In this document: in pieces, positions 44,613-53,998 of the stretch
Numbering within the stretch: position 1 is the stretch's first letter
Layout: every line of letters begins with the position of its first letter
Source: Sphingopyxis sp. CCNWLW2
GTDB taxonomy: Bacteria; Pseudomonadota; Alphaproteobacteria; Sphingomonadales; Sphingomonadaceae
Assembly (NCBI RefSeq): GCF_037095755.1
Contig: NZ_JBAWKJ010000001.1
Coordinates: 2,314,062-2,378,061 of the forward strand
DNA length: 64,000 nt
Reading direction: 5' to 3'
Translations under genes and position numbers: made by a program
The notes under the pieces: generated by a model
Told to the model about the DNA's origin: nothing
The model's input: only the letters and a program-made list of their open reading frames with translations
Database searches by the model: none

Positions 44613-45590
44613 TTATAACTCGTCGGTATCGTAATTGGCCTGCGGATCGATTACCTCCCCTAAGATAATAAAGCGGTAGACGTCTCGAAGTCCGTTATGC
44701 AGCCAGTAGAAATCGTCGTGGCCTAATGGGGCAAATACGAACGTTCCAAAGCGGTTTAGGGGATGCATCGTCATGATGCGATCTTCATAGAATTCCTCGA
44801 AATATTTTAAGCCGCTCCTGTTCTCGCCAAATGCATCGTGAACAAAGTTCTGTGCATCGACGGCGCTCGGATTGGCGTTGCCCGCGGCCCGTAATGCATC
44901 AAAGATTATTGCTAGCGAGGCATCCAACGAAATCCAGAGAGGGTAATTCGCCTCCTCTCCAAACGAAGGATGCGTATATAACATCGACGACTTTAGCCAC
45001 GTGGCCAACCCTCTGATCAGCAGGTGGTCCTGATCGTCGATATTATCGAAAATGTTACGATGAACGTCGACAGGCAGAGGCCAATGAAAATGATTGTACT
45101 GGCAGGGAGGTAGCGGTGGACTCGCGCGGGGCCGTGAGTTGTCTTCTACCAGTTCACGACGGAGATGCGCTTCGATGTCGGCAACGTTGTCCGTTACATT
45201 TAGGGGGAGCCGGCTGTCGAGGCGAATCGAGGTTTCATTTGGATATTGGGCCATAAACCCGCGATCGACTCCGATCGCTAGAGCTAGCGAGGCCATCAAA
45301 CGAGTTTCCTCGGGTGTCGGCTCATCGTGTTCAGTATAATATGTATCCTCGTGCGCGTCCTGATCGAAGTGGCACGCCGTAAAGATTAGATCATCCCGAA
45401 CTATATAGGCAGCATCGGGCATTAGAGAGGAGTGCGCCCAGTAGGTGCCGAGCGGCGACATTGGGCGTATTATGGTTCCGCTGCGAATACTGCGGTGCAT
45501 CATCGGATGAGTGAGCGGCATTCGCGCAAGGTGTCCACTACGCTCATAATTGTCACGCGGTATCGACAAGCAATTTACCGCAGATTCCAT
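44613..45590 (-). CDS. Unknown soluble protein (325 aa)
   Basis: An acidic, His- and Asp-rich protein (HFDQDAHEDTYYTEHDEPTP, NHFHWPLPVDVHRNIFDNID). I see no known family, signal peptide or membrane helix. The start is uncertain: none of ATG 45590, 45521 or 45461 has a good ribosome site. GC is low, in keeping with the island. It is convergent with the ImmA/IrrE gene. Role unknown. Confidence 0.5.
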   Translation of the reverse strand: MESAVNCLSIPRDNYERSGHLARMPLTHPMMHRSIRSGTIIRPMSPLGTYWAHSSLMPDAAYIVRDDLIFTACHFDQDAHEDTYYTEHDEPTPEETRLMASLALAIGVDRGFMAQYPNETSIRLDSRLPLNVTDNVADIEAHLRRELVEDNSRPRASPPLPPCQYNHFHWPLPVDVHRNIFDNIDDQDHLLIRGLATWLKSSMLYTHPSFGEEANYPLWISLDASLAIIFDALRAAGNANPSAVDAQNFVHDAFGENRSGLKYFEEFYEDRIMTMHPLNRFGTFVFAPLGHDDFYWLHNGLRDVYRFIILGEVIDPQANYDTDEL

Positions 45591-45703
45591 AGGCTGTCAC
45601 GCGTTTCATCTTCCAGACGGCGCCGGCAAAGGCCGCTTACGCCATTCGCGTCTTGAAAGCCGCCAGGCCGCTACCGGCCATGAAGAGCCACGAGCGCAGC
45701 GAT

Positions 45704-46291
45704 TTACCGCCGTGCTGTCCAATACTCTCCCGGGCGTTCCGGCTCCGGAACGGCGGACGCCAAAATTCTATGGAACAGCTTGGACAATGTTTGACCCTCC
45801 GGATCGGCGCTAGTCAAAAGCCTTCGAATTTGCCAGCCAGTGGTTTCGACCCGCAAGTCGAAGCTGGTGCCGTCGACGCTGATTCCTCGCCCGCGCGCAG
45901 TGTCTTCCCCGGAGAGCACATCTGCCGTTGGCGCAAGAATAGGAGCGATTTGAGTCGCGACAGCTTCATATTCGTCCGCGCGGATCGGTATTTCCCACCG
46001 TGCCTCGACGAGATACAAATTGCAGTCGCTGCGGCGAAGCAAACGGACAACGGTTAAAGTCCCCGGCCCCGCGTGGCGATCCTGGAACAACCGAATCACC
46101 CATGCTCGACCTGGATATTCGAGCGAGGGTGTCGCGCCGAATGTTACGACGTTGTCGAAGCCTTTGCTGGGCGGCGAGCCGGCAGCCTCAATCGCTGGCC
46201 CAAAGGGCTGTGGCTTACAATTGTCCGCAGCGGCTTGCGATGGAGTACCTATTGCAACCGAAAGCCAGAGGGCGAGGAAAATGGGCCGCAT
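45704..46291 (-). CDS. Unknown exported protein (195 aa)
   Basis: A signal peptide (LALWLSVAIGTPSQAAA) is followed by NCKPQPFGP and a beta-rich region with a second Cys (RRSDCNLYLVEARW), so one disulphide is possible. I do not recognise the family. It is the last island gene before the sigma/FecR/receptor operon, and is transcribed away from it. Probably periplasmic. Confidence 0.6.
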   Translation of the reverse strand: MRPIFLALWLSVAIGTPSQAAADNCKPQPFGPAIEAAGSPPSKGFDNVVTFGATPSLEYPGRAWVIRLFQDRHAGPGTLTVVRLLRRSDCNLYLVEARWEIPIRADEYEAVATQIAPILAPTADVLSGEDTARGRGISVDGTSFDLRVETTGWQIRRLLTSADPEGQTLSKLFHRILASAVPEPERPGEYWTARR

Positions 46292-46630
46292 ACTATACCT
46301 ATCTCATTGAACACCCTGTATTTACAAGCACAAGACGGCATTGGATGATGCGCCGACGTGGCTCTCGATTGCATGTCTGCTTTGGCAAATCCTTCGCCGA
46401 AAGCCGACCATCTCCAATCGGCCATAACTGATCGGATCGTGGGTATTCCGGGCTTGAAGTGACGAGGTATCACTTTTCGCTGCAAATCTGAGCGTTTTCG
46501 ACATTGGCGCTTTCGACCAAGCCACCCAAATCGGTGGCAGATCGACACTCTCTTCTTATCGAGCTCAAACTCGAACTTGCATCTTCAACCGCGATTTGGT
46601 CCTCTCGCGCGCGAAGGAAATCGTTGGGCC
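46292..46630. other. Divergent intergenic region before the second sigma operon
   Basis: These 339 bases lie between an exported-protein gene (-) and an ECF sigma gene (+). No gene is supported and I saw no convincing promoter pair. A search by eye for a short lasso precursor (Thr-x-Gly junction with an acid 7-9 residues on) found none. Confidence 0.4.
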
Positions 46631-47182
46631 ATGCGTTCGAAGCCGACATCGATGGATTATCGCGACACCACCGGTTCGGAGGGTGACGTCGAACGCGTCT
46701 ATCGGTCCTACAAGGATCGGCTGCGCCGCTACGTTGCCGCAACTTTCGGTGCGGGGCCGCCTGATCCTGAAGACGTAGTCCAGGCGGCGTTCGAGAAGTT
46801 CGCGGGCCACGAAGACCGGGACGCGATCGCTAACCCTGAGGCCTTTCTGACAACGAGCGCGCGCAACTATGTCCTCGACCAGCGCCGGAGGCTCAAGGTT
46901 CGGGCCGATCATAGTGAAAATGAAAGAATATCAGGTGCGGACAGTGACGATTTCGATGCCGAGCGCGTCATATCGGCAAGGGAAAGGTGGGGAATCCTCG
47001 AGAACGCGATCCGGACGATGGATCCGCGCCGGCAGGAGGTCTTGATCATGAACCGCATTCACGGCCTGAGCTATGCCGAGATCGCCCGGCGGCTCTCCTG
47101 CTCGCAGACCCTGGTAAAAATGCTCGCGGCGCAAGCTCTCGTCCTCTGCGAGCGGGCGCTGCGCGAGGCGGACGGCGAATGA
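46631..47182 (+). CDS. ECF (FecI-like) sigma factor, second locus
   Basis: The protein has 183 residues. Region 2 reads RVYRSYKDRLRRYVAATFGA, then PEDVVQAAFEKFAG; region 4 reads RRQEVLIMNRIHGLSYAEIA, then RRLSCSQTLVKMLAAQAL. Starts at 46631 or 46652 are both possible; the TTG at 46577 has no ribosome site. Its stop overlaps the fecR start (ATGA). It should act on the receptor and peptidase genes of its own operon, and a candidate target promoter lies at 48250. Confidence 0.88.
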   Translation: MRSKPTSMDYRDTTGSEGDVERVYRSYKDRLRRYVAATFGAGPPDPEDVVQAAFEKFAGHEDRDAIANPEAFLTTSARNYVLDQRRRLKVRADHSENERISGADSDDFDAERVISARERWGILENAIRTMDPRRQEVLIMNRIHGLSYAEIARRLSCSQTLVKMLAAQALVLCERALREADGE

Positions 47183-48216
47183 CGACGTCCCGCGCCTTCG
47201 ACCCGCATCGGGATCGCATCGACGAGCAGGCGAGCAATTGGGTCGTGCTCGCGTCCGAACGCGAACTCACGCGCATCGAGCAGGCGGAACTCGACGCCTG
47301 GCGCGCTGCCGACCCGCGACACGAGACGGCTTGGCGCGACTTCAGCCGAACGTGGAGCGAAGTGCCGAATCTGTCGCACCTTGCCGCACTCGTACCGCTG
47401 CGCGCCGAAAAATCCGCCAGCCGCGACGAGGCTGCGCCGCGCCCACGGTCGCGGAAGGCGATCTGGAGTGCCGTTGCCGCCGTTCTGGTCGCGGTGATCG
47501 CCATCCCTGCTTATCTTTTTCCGGCGGGATCCGGACAGAGAGAATATGCGACGCAGCTCGCACAGTCGCGGCTGATTACTCTTCCCGACGGCACGCAGGT
47601 GACTCTCGGTCCGCGCTCGTCGCTCAAGGTGAAATTCGAGGATGGCGAGCGCCGCGTGGCGCTGACTGGCGGCGAGGCGTTTTTCGAAGTCGTGCACGAT
47701 GAGCGGCGACCGTTCCTCGTCGAGGCGGGCGGCTCCCAGGTGCGCGTGCTCGGGACAAAGTTCGACGTCAATTACAGCGATCAGTCGCTGCGCGTCGCTG
47801 TGCTGCAGGGGCTGGTAGAGGTGAGCGACCGGCCGAAGGCGGGCCCGGCTCGGTCGAACGTAAAATTGCTTCGTGCGGGACAGCGCGCCGAGATACGGCT
47901 GGCCGGTCGTGACGCCGTTACGGGCGGCGACCGATCAGCCGCCACCGTGGCGGCGCTTCCCGCGCAATCGCCCGGCGCATGGCGTGAAGGGCGCCTCGTC
48001 TATCAGAACGCGCGCCTCGCAGACCTCGTTGCGGACGTGAACCGCTATTACGCTCCTGGCGTCACTTTGAGCGATCCGGCGATCGGGGACTTGCGGGTTA
48101 CGGCATCCTTCAAGGCCAGTGAAATACCGGCCTTTTTGAGCGCGGTCGGCGGGGTGGTGGCGGTGCGTGCCGAGGAGGGGCCAAATGGCGCTGTGCGGCT
48201 CAGGCCGTCGTCGTGA
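47179..48216 (+). CDS. FecR-type transmembrane anti-sigma factor, second locus
   Basis: The protein has 345 residues. DUF4880 (about 10-55: EQASNWVVLASERELTRIEQ, then LDAWRAADPRHETAW), a membrane helix (about 95-113: AIWSAVAAVLVAVIAIPAYL), the FecR domain (about 125-240: LITLPDGTQVTLGPRSSLKV, then GGEAFFEVVHD) and a C-terminal STN-like domain (about 270-345: VYQNARLADLVADVNRYYAP) appear in the canonical order. ATG 47179 overlaps the sigma stop. It couples the STN receptor at 48348 to the sigma factor. Confidence 0.9.
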   Translation: MTTSRAFDPHRDRIDEQASNWVVLASERELTRIEQAELDAWRAADPRHETAWRDFSRTWSEVPNLSHLAALVPLRAEKSASRDEAAPRPRSRKAIWSAVAAVLVAVIAIPAYLFPAGSGQREYATQLAQSRLITLPDGTQVTLGPRSSLKVKFEDGERRVALTGGEAFFEVVHDERRPFLVEAGGSQVRVLGTKFDVNYSDQSLRVAVLQGLVEVSDRPKAGPARSNVKLLRAGQRAEIRLAGRDAVTGGDRSAATVAALPAQSPGAWREGRLVYQNARLADLVADVNRYYAPGVTLSDPAIGDLRVTASFKASEIPAFLSAVGGVVAVRAEEGPNGAVRLRPSS

Positions 48217-48249
48217 AATCCGCTTCGTGAAAAAAATGTGACGCCCCCC

Positions 48250-48274
48250 TGACGATTTCTCATCCCGGCGCGTC
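48250..48274 (+). promoter_or_regulatory. Candidate ECF-type promoter before the second STN receptor
   Basis: TGACG (48250-48254) and CGTC (48271-48274) are separated by 16 bases in the 131-base gap between fecR and the receptor gene, the usual place for a FecI-type target promoter. The match is to the general ECF pattern only. Confidence 0.3.
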
Positions 48275-48347
48275 GTCCTGATGATGGCGCGCTGGGGGTC
48301 GGAAGAATCTCCCGCGCGAGCCTCACAATCGGGAGAGAGGGGATATC

Positions 48348-51191
48348 ATGGTCCGCGCAATTGAAATGAACTTGGCTCGACTATCGCTGCTGTCGACTTC
48401 GCTGGCAGCGCTCGCAATCGCACAGCCTGCTGCCGCGCAAGCGACCGTTCGCGAATTCAACATCCCAGCCCAGCCCTTATCGTCCGCCTTGCTGGAGTTT
48501 TCGCGGCAGTCGGATGTGCTCGTCGTGGTTTCGCCCGAAGTGGTGAACGGGAAGCGGGCTCCCGCGCTGCGCGGGTCGCTGCCGGTCAACGAGGCGATAG
48601 GGCGGCTGCTCCGGGGGAGCGGTCTGCGCGCGGTGCCCAATCCGCGCGGTGGTTATCGGATCGAGCGCGCGGCGCCGCCCGCCGTCGCGGATGCTTCATC
48701 GGCCGCGGCTCCGGATGCCGCCGTCGAAGCCGAAGCGATCATCGTGACCGGCTCGCGCATCGCGCGCTCCTCGAAGTCGGTGCCCGGTTCGGTGACGGTG
48801 TTCGACAGGGAGCGGATCGACCGCAGCGGGGAGGGTACGATCCGCGGCGTTCTCGAGCTTAGCAGCCAGGCCGGCATGACACCGACCCAGGCCAGTTCCT
48901 TCCTGGGCGCAGCGCCCGTGCAGCTGCGCGGCCTCAGCGCCGGCACGACGCTCGTGCTCGTCAACGGTCGCCGCGTGACGCCTTCGGGAGCGACCGGCGT
49001 TTCGTTCGACGTCGGCAGCATCCCGCTCGCGGCCGTCGAGCGCATCGAAGTGCTCGCGGACGGCGCCTCGGCCATCTACGGCGCGGACGCGGTCGGCGGG
49101 ATCGTGAATGTCGTGCTCAAAAGCTCGGGGACGGGGCTGACCGTTGATGGCCGGCTCGGCGTTGCCGATGGCGGCGTGGGAGAGGAGCGGCGCCTCTCCG
49201 CGACCTACGGTTTTTCGACCGGACGGCTGCGCGGGTCGATCTCCGCCGATTATTTCGATACCGGCGGCATATTGTTCAGCGACCGGGCGCGAACCCGCGA
49301 TCTCGATTACCGTCGCTTCGGGAGCCTCGATCGCCGCCTTCCCTATACCGACCAAGGAACCGTCCATTCGCTCTCCGGCGGCAATCTTCCCGGTCTGACC
49401 GCCACCCGCGCGATCATCCCGGTTACAAGCAACGATCGCCCCACCATCCCCGATTTCGCGGCTACCGCGGGGCAGGTGAGTGTGGGCGGTGACTATTATC
49501 AGCTGAGCAGTATTCAGTCGCCGATCGAGCGGTACGGCGCCGTTGCGGATCTGAGCTACGATGTTTCGGACGATGTGACGCTTTTCGCCAACGCCCTCGC
49601 GTCGCGGCAGAACGGCAAATATGTCGTTGTCCGGCCCTATATCGACACGACGACGATCGTCCCGGCGAGCAACCCCTATAATCCCTTCGGCGTGAACGTC
49701 GGCGTCAACCGGCTGCTGACCGGCGTCGATCCGGATGTCAACCATACGCGCGACACCTTCCTGCGTTTCCTCGCAGGGGTAAGGGGAAAGGCGGGCGCCG
49801 ATCTCCGCTGGGAGGTCGCGGTCAACTATTCGCGCGACAACAACCGGGTGCATGAAGAGAATTATTTTGACACGGCCCGCCTCGCGGCTGTTCTCAACAA
49901 TCCCGATCCCAACGCAACGCTCAATCTGTTCGCGACCGGGCCGGTGGCCAGCGAGGCCGTCCTGGATTCGCTCTTTCAGGAGGTAGACAAGCGCTATCTG
50001 GCCAGCGCCCTAAGCGCCGACGCCCAACTCACCGGCTCGCTCTTCCCGCTGCCCGGAGGCAACCTGTCCTTCGCGCTCGGCGCGGAGGTTCGCCGCGAAA
50101 AGATCGACATCACCTCGCCCTTCGACAATACCAAGGGACGCCGGGATGTCGCCAGCGGCTATTTCGAGCTGCGTGCGCCGGTCCTCGACACGCTGACTCT
50201 TTCGGGCGCAGGCCGCTTCGACCATTATAGTGATTTCGGCAGCTCCTTTAATCCGAAGCTCGGGTTCGAGTGGACGCCGACAAAGGCGGTCATGCTCTCC
50301 GGGACATGGGGCACGTCGTTCCGCGCGCCGCCGCTCGCCTTTATCAACAGCGTGGCCTTTGTCGTGCCGCTGGTGGTCACCGACCCTTTACGGGGCAATG
50401 AATCCGTCACCGTTCCGACCACCCGCGGGGCAAATCCGAACCTTCAGGCGGAAACCGCTGACAGCTACACGGTCAGCCTTCGGGTGACCCCGCTCGACAC
50501 GGCGAGCCATCACCTCGATGCGAATATTTCGGCCTGGTGGGTGTCGCAGGCAGATCGCGTCGTCACGCCAAACGGGCAGACGCTGGTCGACAACGCCAGC
50601 CGCTTTTCCGACCGGGTCATAAGAAGTGCTCCGACGCCAGCGGATATTGCGGCGGGGCGCCCTGGAGCGCTCCAGTCGATCGACGCAAGCTATATCAACT
50701 TCGGAACCGCGAAAACGAACGGCATTGATGCCCAGGTCAATTATCGCGGCGAAGGGGGTGCGACGCGCTGGTCGGTGAACGGATCGGTCACCCGGGTCCT
50801 CAACTACAAGGCCGAGCTCGTGCCGGGGCTTGTCGAAAACCGGCTCGGTTCCTTTTCCTTCGATGGCTATGCCCCGAAATGGAGAGGATCGATCACCGGC
50901 AGCATAGGGCAGGGGCCAGTCGATCTGACCGGAACGCTGCGCTATATCGGCAGCTATCAGGACAGGCGCGGAACGCCCTACATCCTGGGCGACCGCGCGT
51001 TTGTCGATCTTCAGCTATCCATGCAGAGCCCGGCAACCGCTGGACCTTTGCAGAACGTTCGAGTGACTGTCGGGGCGTCGAATCTGCTGAACACGCAGCC
51101 GCCGTTCTTCAATCTCTCGCTGGGGTATGACCCATTTAACTACAACAACCGCGGCCGCTTCATCTATACCAGCGTCCGCAAGGCGTTTTGA
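48348..51191 (+). CDS. TonB-dependent transducer with STN domain, second locus
   Basis: The protein has 947 residues with signal peptide (LSTSLAALAIAQPAAAQ). The STN domain (about 35-105) reads FNIPAQPLSSALLEFSRQSD, then VNEAIGRLLRGSGLRA. The TonB box/plug follows (EAIIVTGSRIARS, VERIEVLADGASAIYGADAV), then a barrel ending in Phe. GGGAGAGAGGGG precedes ATG 48348. Architecture and plug sequence resemble the lasso receptor at 29441-32365, and gene order is the same (sigma, fecR, receptor, S9 peptidase). The ligand is unknown; a peptide is likely given the peptidase that follows four bases later. Confidence 0.88.
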   Translation: MVRAIEMNLARLSLLSTSLAALAIAQPAAAQATVREFNIPAQPLSSALLEFSRQSDVLVVVSPEVVNGKRAPALRGSLPVNEAIGRLLRGSGLRAVPNPRGGYRIERAAPPAVADASSAAAPDAAVEAEAIIVTGSRIARSSKSVPGSVTVFDRERIDRSGEGTIRGVLELSSQAGMTPTQASSFLGAAPVQLRGLSAGTTLVLVNGRRVTPSGATGVSFDVGSIPLAAVERIEVLADGASAIYGADAVGGIVNVVLKSSGTGLTVDGRLGVADGGVGEERRLSATYGFSTGRLRGSISADYFDTGGILFSDRARTRDLDYRRFGSLDRRLPYTDQGTVHSLSGGNLPGLTATRAIIPVTSNDRPTIPDFAATAGQVSVGGDYYQLSSIQSPIERYGAVADLSYDVSDDVTLFANALASRQNGKYVVVRPYIDTTTIVPASNPYNPFGVNVGVNRLLTGVDPDVNHTRDTFLRFLAGVRGKAGADLRWEVAVNYSRDNNRVHEENYFDTARLAAVLNNPDPNATLNLFATGPVASEAVLDSLFQEVDKRYLASALSADAQLTGSLFPLPGGNLSFALGAEVRREKIDITSPFDNTKGRRDVASGYFELRAPVLDTLTLSGAGRFDHYSDFGSSFNPKLGFEWTPTKAVMLSGTWGTSFRAPPLAFINSVAFVVPLVVTDPLRGNESVTVPTTRGANPNLQAETADSYTVSLRVTPLDTASHHLDANISAWWVSQADRVVTPNGQTLVDNASRFSDRVIRSAPTPADIAAGRPGALQSIDASYINFGTAKTNGIDAQVNYRGEGGATRWSVNGSVTRVLNYKAELVPGLVENRLGSFSFDGYAPKWRGSITGSIGQGPVDLTGTLRYIGSYQDRRGTPYILGDRAFVDLQLSMQSPATAGPLQNVRVTVGASNLLNTQPPFFNLSLGYDPFNYNNRGRFIYTSVRKAF

Positions 51192-51194
51192 TCG

Positions 51195-53495
51195 ATGCCG
51201 CCTCTCGGGATAGCTTCGCGGAGGATATCCGCGGTCGCCCTTCTCCTGGCAATCGCCGTCGCAAGCCCGGTTTCGGGCAAGGCGGTCGAGGGTCGGGAGG
51301 GGAGCGCTCTGCGTTCTTTCACTGTCAAGGACGCCATCGAGCGGTCGACGCTCGGCGGCTTCGGGGACAGGCTGCAGCCCTCACCCGATGGCCGCGCATT
51401 CGCCTTCATAACATCGAAGGGGGAACTCGGCGGCGGATTGGTCCGCTCGACGGTCTGGATCGTGAGGAAGGACGAAGGGGGCCAGTTCCGCGCGACCGCC
51501 GGTGCGGAGCGCACGAGCACGACAAATGACGAACCGATTTCGTCGCTCCGCTGGGTGGATGACGGCCGAGGGGTCGCTTTCCTTTCGCCCGACGATACCG
51601 GGTTTCCACAAGTCTTCCGGTACGATCTGGCCACCGGCGAAAGCCGTCAGGTTACTCGTGTGCAACAGAAGATCGTCAGTTTCGACCTGAGGGGCGACGA
51701 CTGCCTGTTCTACGCGGTCGCACGGGGGGCTAGGGAGTTTCCGGCGCCCGGAGGATATCTCGGCGGAGAATCCCTGCTCGGTCTGCTCATGCCCGAACAA
51801 GATAGTCTTAACGAAGAGGGTGCCGCCTATGTGCAGCAGACGGGCGGGCCCGCCAAGCGGCTGACCGCGCTGAAAAAATCCCTCGCCTATCCCTTTGTCC
51901 GGTTCGCCATCGCGCCGGACGGGGGCAGGGCGATCGCCATGCTACCGGCGTCGCCTGACTCTGGCTTCGCCGCGGCATGGAAGGCGCGGCCCGGCACGCG
52001 GCCACTTGTCGAGGCGATGCAGTCCATCGCGGTACAGCCCTATCTTGTCGATATTGCGTCGGTGAGCGCTCGCCCGCTTTTGTCCGCGCCGACAGGCATC
52101 GCTATCGGGGACACCTCAGCGAGCCAGCTTCTCTGGGCCGCCGACGGACGCCAGGTGGCCCTGACCAATGCGTTGCTAGGATCGCAGGATTTGAAGGAGG
52201 GCGAGGAACTTCCTTCCGATCCCCGCACCGTCATCATCGATATCGGCGCGGCGGGCTCCGATCAGGTGTCGGTAGTCGATCAGCGCGGCGAGCCGGGCGA
52301 ACGCGCAGCTAAGCTGAGCTGGGGTGGCAGCGGCGAACTGGTCGTTGAAAGCGCCGCCGGGGCGGGCAGCGGCCAGGGTCTCTACAGCTTTGCCTCGAAG
52401 GGGCGCCGCTGGCGAACGACATTCGGCCGCGACGAAGGCAAATGGGTTCCAACGGGCCGGGCGGAGATAGGGCCGGCGACGCGGCTCCGTAGAGACGATG
52501 TCGATTTCTTCGTCCGCGAAGATGCCAACACGCCGCCGCAGATCATTGGCCAGGACGCGGGCTCCGGCAAGCCGTCGTTCGAATTCGATCTCAATCCGCA
52601 GCTCAAGACCATCCGCCTGAACGCCATCAAAGAAGTTAAGTGGACGGATGCGACGGGACATGGCTGGTCGGGCGGGCTGATCCTGCCCGCGACCCGAAAG
52701 GCTGGCGAGCGCATTCCGCTCGTCATCGAGCTGAAGTTCTTCGACCCCACGCGCTTCTCGCCCGACGGTCCTTACACAACCGCCTTTGCAAGCCAGGCGC
52801 TGGCCGCAAAAGGGATGGCCGTCCTTGAGCTCAATGCCTTCGACCCGGCCACAATGGATACGGCGAAGGAAGGGCCGACGCAGATGCGCGGGATCGAATC
52901 CGCAATCGACTTTCTGGCCTCACAATATGGGATCGACCCGGATCGCGTTGGTCTGATCGGGTTCAGCCGGACCTGCTATCACGTCGCTTATGCCCTCACG
53001 CACTCGACCCGTCGCTTCGCAGCCGCCACCATCGCGGACGGCCTCAGCGGCGGCTATGTGCAGTATCACGCTTATTCGCTCAATCACACGGCCTTCAACG
53101 GCATCAAGCCGCTCTATGACGGGCTGAATGGCGGGCCGCCGTGGGGCGAGACGCTCGCGAACTGGATCAAGAACAGCCCCGATATGAATGCGAGCAGGAT
53201 TTCCACCCCTTTGCGGATCGAGATGCTCGGGAAATCGTCGGTGCTTCAGGAGTGGGAAATCTACTCCACCCTGAAGCTGCAGAGCAAGCCGGTAGACGCC
53301 TTATACCTGCCTGACGCCACGCACGTCCTCGTCAAGCCCCGCGAGCGCTATCTGTCGCAGCAGGGGAACGTCAACTGGTTCGCCTATTGGCTCTTGGGTC
53401 AAGAAGCGCGCGATGCCGATAACGATCGGGATTATAAGCGATGGGACAGGTTGAATGCGATTGAATCGGACGCTGCGGCGCTAATATCAAAATAG
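51195..53495 (+). CDS. S9-family peptidase, possible AtxE2-like isopeptidase of the orphan locus
   Basis: The protein has 766 residues. The signal peptide is SAVALLLAIAVASPVSG, followed by a propeller (about 40-480) and a hydrolase domain with Ser591 (GLIGFSRTCYH), His710 (LPDATHVLVKP) and an acidic residue between (Glu686 or Glu688, in SSVLQEWEIY). The Ser-to-His spacing (119) is near that of the lasso isopeptidase in this window (113), and the nucleophile elbow GFSRTC differs from GLSFGS. It is about 100 residues longer. It lies four bases after the receptor, so it is the fourth gene of the operon. It should act on whatever peptide the receptor imports; lasso isopeptidase activity is inferred from context. 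Confidence 0.75.
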   Translation: MPPLGIASRRISAVALLLAIAVASPVSGKAVEGREGSALRSFTVKDAIERSTLGGFGDRLQPSPDGRAFAFITSKGELGGGLVRSTVWIVRKDEGGQFRATAGAERTSTTNDEPISSLRWVDDGRGVAFLSPDDTGFPQVFRYDLATGESRQVTRVQQKIVSFDLRGDDCLFYAVARGAREFPAPGGYLGGESLLGLLMPEQDSLNEEGAAYVQQTGGPAKRLTALKKSLAYPFVRFAIAPDGGRAIAMLPASPDSGFAAAWKARPGTRPLVEAMQSIAVQPYLVDIASVSARPLLSAPTGIAIGDTSASQLLWAADGRQVALTNALLGSQDLKEGEELPSDPRTVIIDIGAAGSDQVSVVDQRGEPGERAAKLSWGGSGELVVESAAGAGSGQGLYSFASKGRRWRTTFGRDEGKWVPTGRAEIGPATRLRRDDVDFFVREDANTPPQIIGQDAGSGKPSFEFDLNPQLKTIRLNAIKEVKWTDATGHGWSGGLILPATRKAGERIPLVIELKFFDPTRFSPDGPYTTAFASQALAAKGMAVLELNAFDPATMDTAKEGPTQMRGIESAIDFLASQYGIDPDRVGLIGFSRTCYHVAYALTHSTRRFAAATIADGLSGGYVQYHAYSLNHTAFNGIKPLYDGLNGGPPWGETLANWIKNSPDMNASRISTPLRIEMLGKSSVLQEWEIYSTLKLQSKPVDALYLPDATHVLVKPRERYLSQQGNVNWFAYWLLGQEARDADNDRDYKRWDRLNAIESDAAALISK

Positions 53496-53564
53496 TGCTG
53501 GAGTTCGGCCTAAGCGCAATTATCCAACCGTCTTTGATGCGTTTCACCGACGGCAAGCGTCATG

Positions 53565-53596
53565 GCAATTGGAACTTATGAAAAAGTTCCAATTGC
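53565..53596. repeat. Perfect 13-bp inverted repeat after the second peptidase operon
   Basis: GCAATTGGAACTT (53565-53577) pairs exactly with AAGTTCCAATTGC (53584-53596), with a six-base loop. It lies 70 bases after the peptidase stop. A bidirectional terminator is possible, as is a scar of a mobile element, since decayed sequence follows at once. Confidence 0.7.
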
Positions 53597-53608
53597 TTTG
53601 CCGGCTAA

Positions 53609-53998
53609 GGAGAAAATGCCCGGAAGTATCCAAAGCCCCGCAACGAAACATCTTGTCGGGCCAACATTCCCGAACTCACCAAGGCGCGAACGATGGGGGT
53701 GTTTAATCTCATCACCATTTGCGCTGTTTGGCAGCACCTTGACGACGATGCGCGCCAGCTCGCCATGGCCAATCTCGCGCATATGACAACTGCGGATGGC
53801 CTGCTGATCATGTCGCTTTGGCACGGCCCCGGAGCGGACGGGCGACAAGTGTTCCCGGTGTCCGCAGACGAGACCGTTAGCGCGGCGGGCCTATGTGGCC
53901 TCGAATTGGTGCAACGGACGGAGGCTGCGTCGGTGCAGGCCAGAAATCAAGCAAACGGAGTCTTCTGGACCTGGCTTGCATTGAAAAAGGCCAGCTAA
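53609..53998 (+). pseudogene. Remnant of a class I SAM-dependent methyltransferase
   Basis: The open frame after the stop at 53606 reads NIPELTKARTMGVFNLITIC, then AVWQHLDDDARQLAMANLAH, then LLIMSLWHGPGADGRQVF. This is the C-terminal half of a methyltransferase: the D/N-L-I-x-x-x-A-V-x-H-L strand and the loop after it are typical. The SAM-binding N-terminal half is missing; upstream sequence is a hairpin and stops. An ATG at 53693 is internal to the old domain. It is most likely a truncated remnant left by a deletion next to the inverted repeat. Confidence 0.65.
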
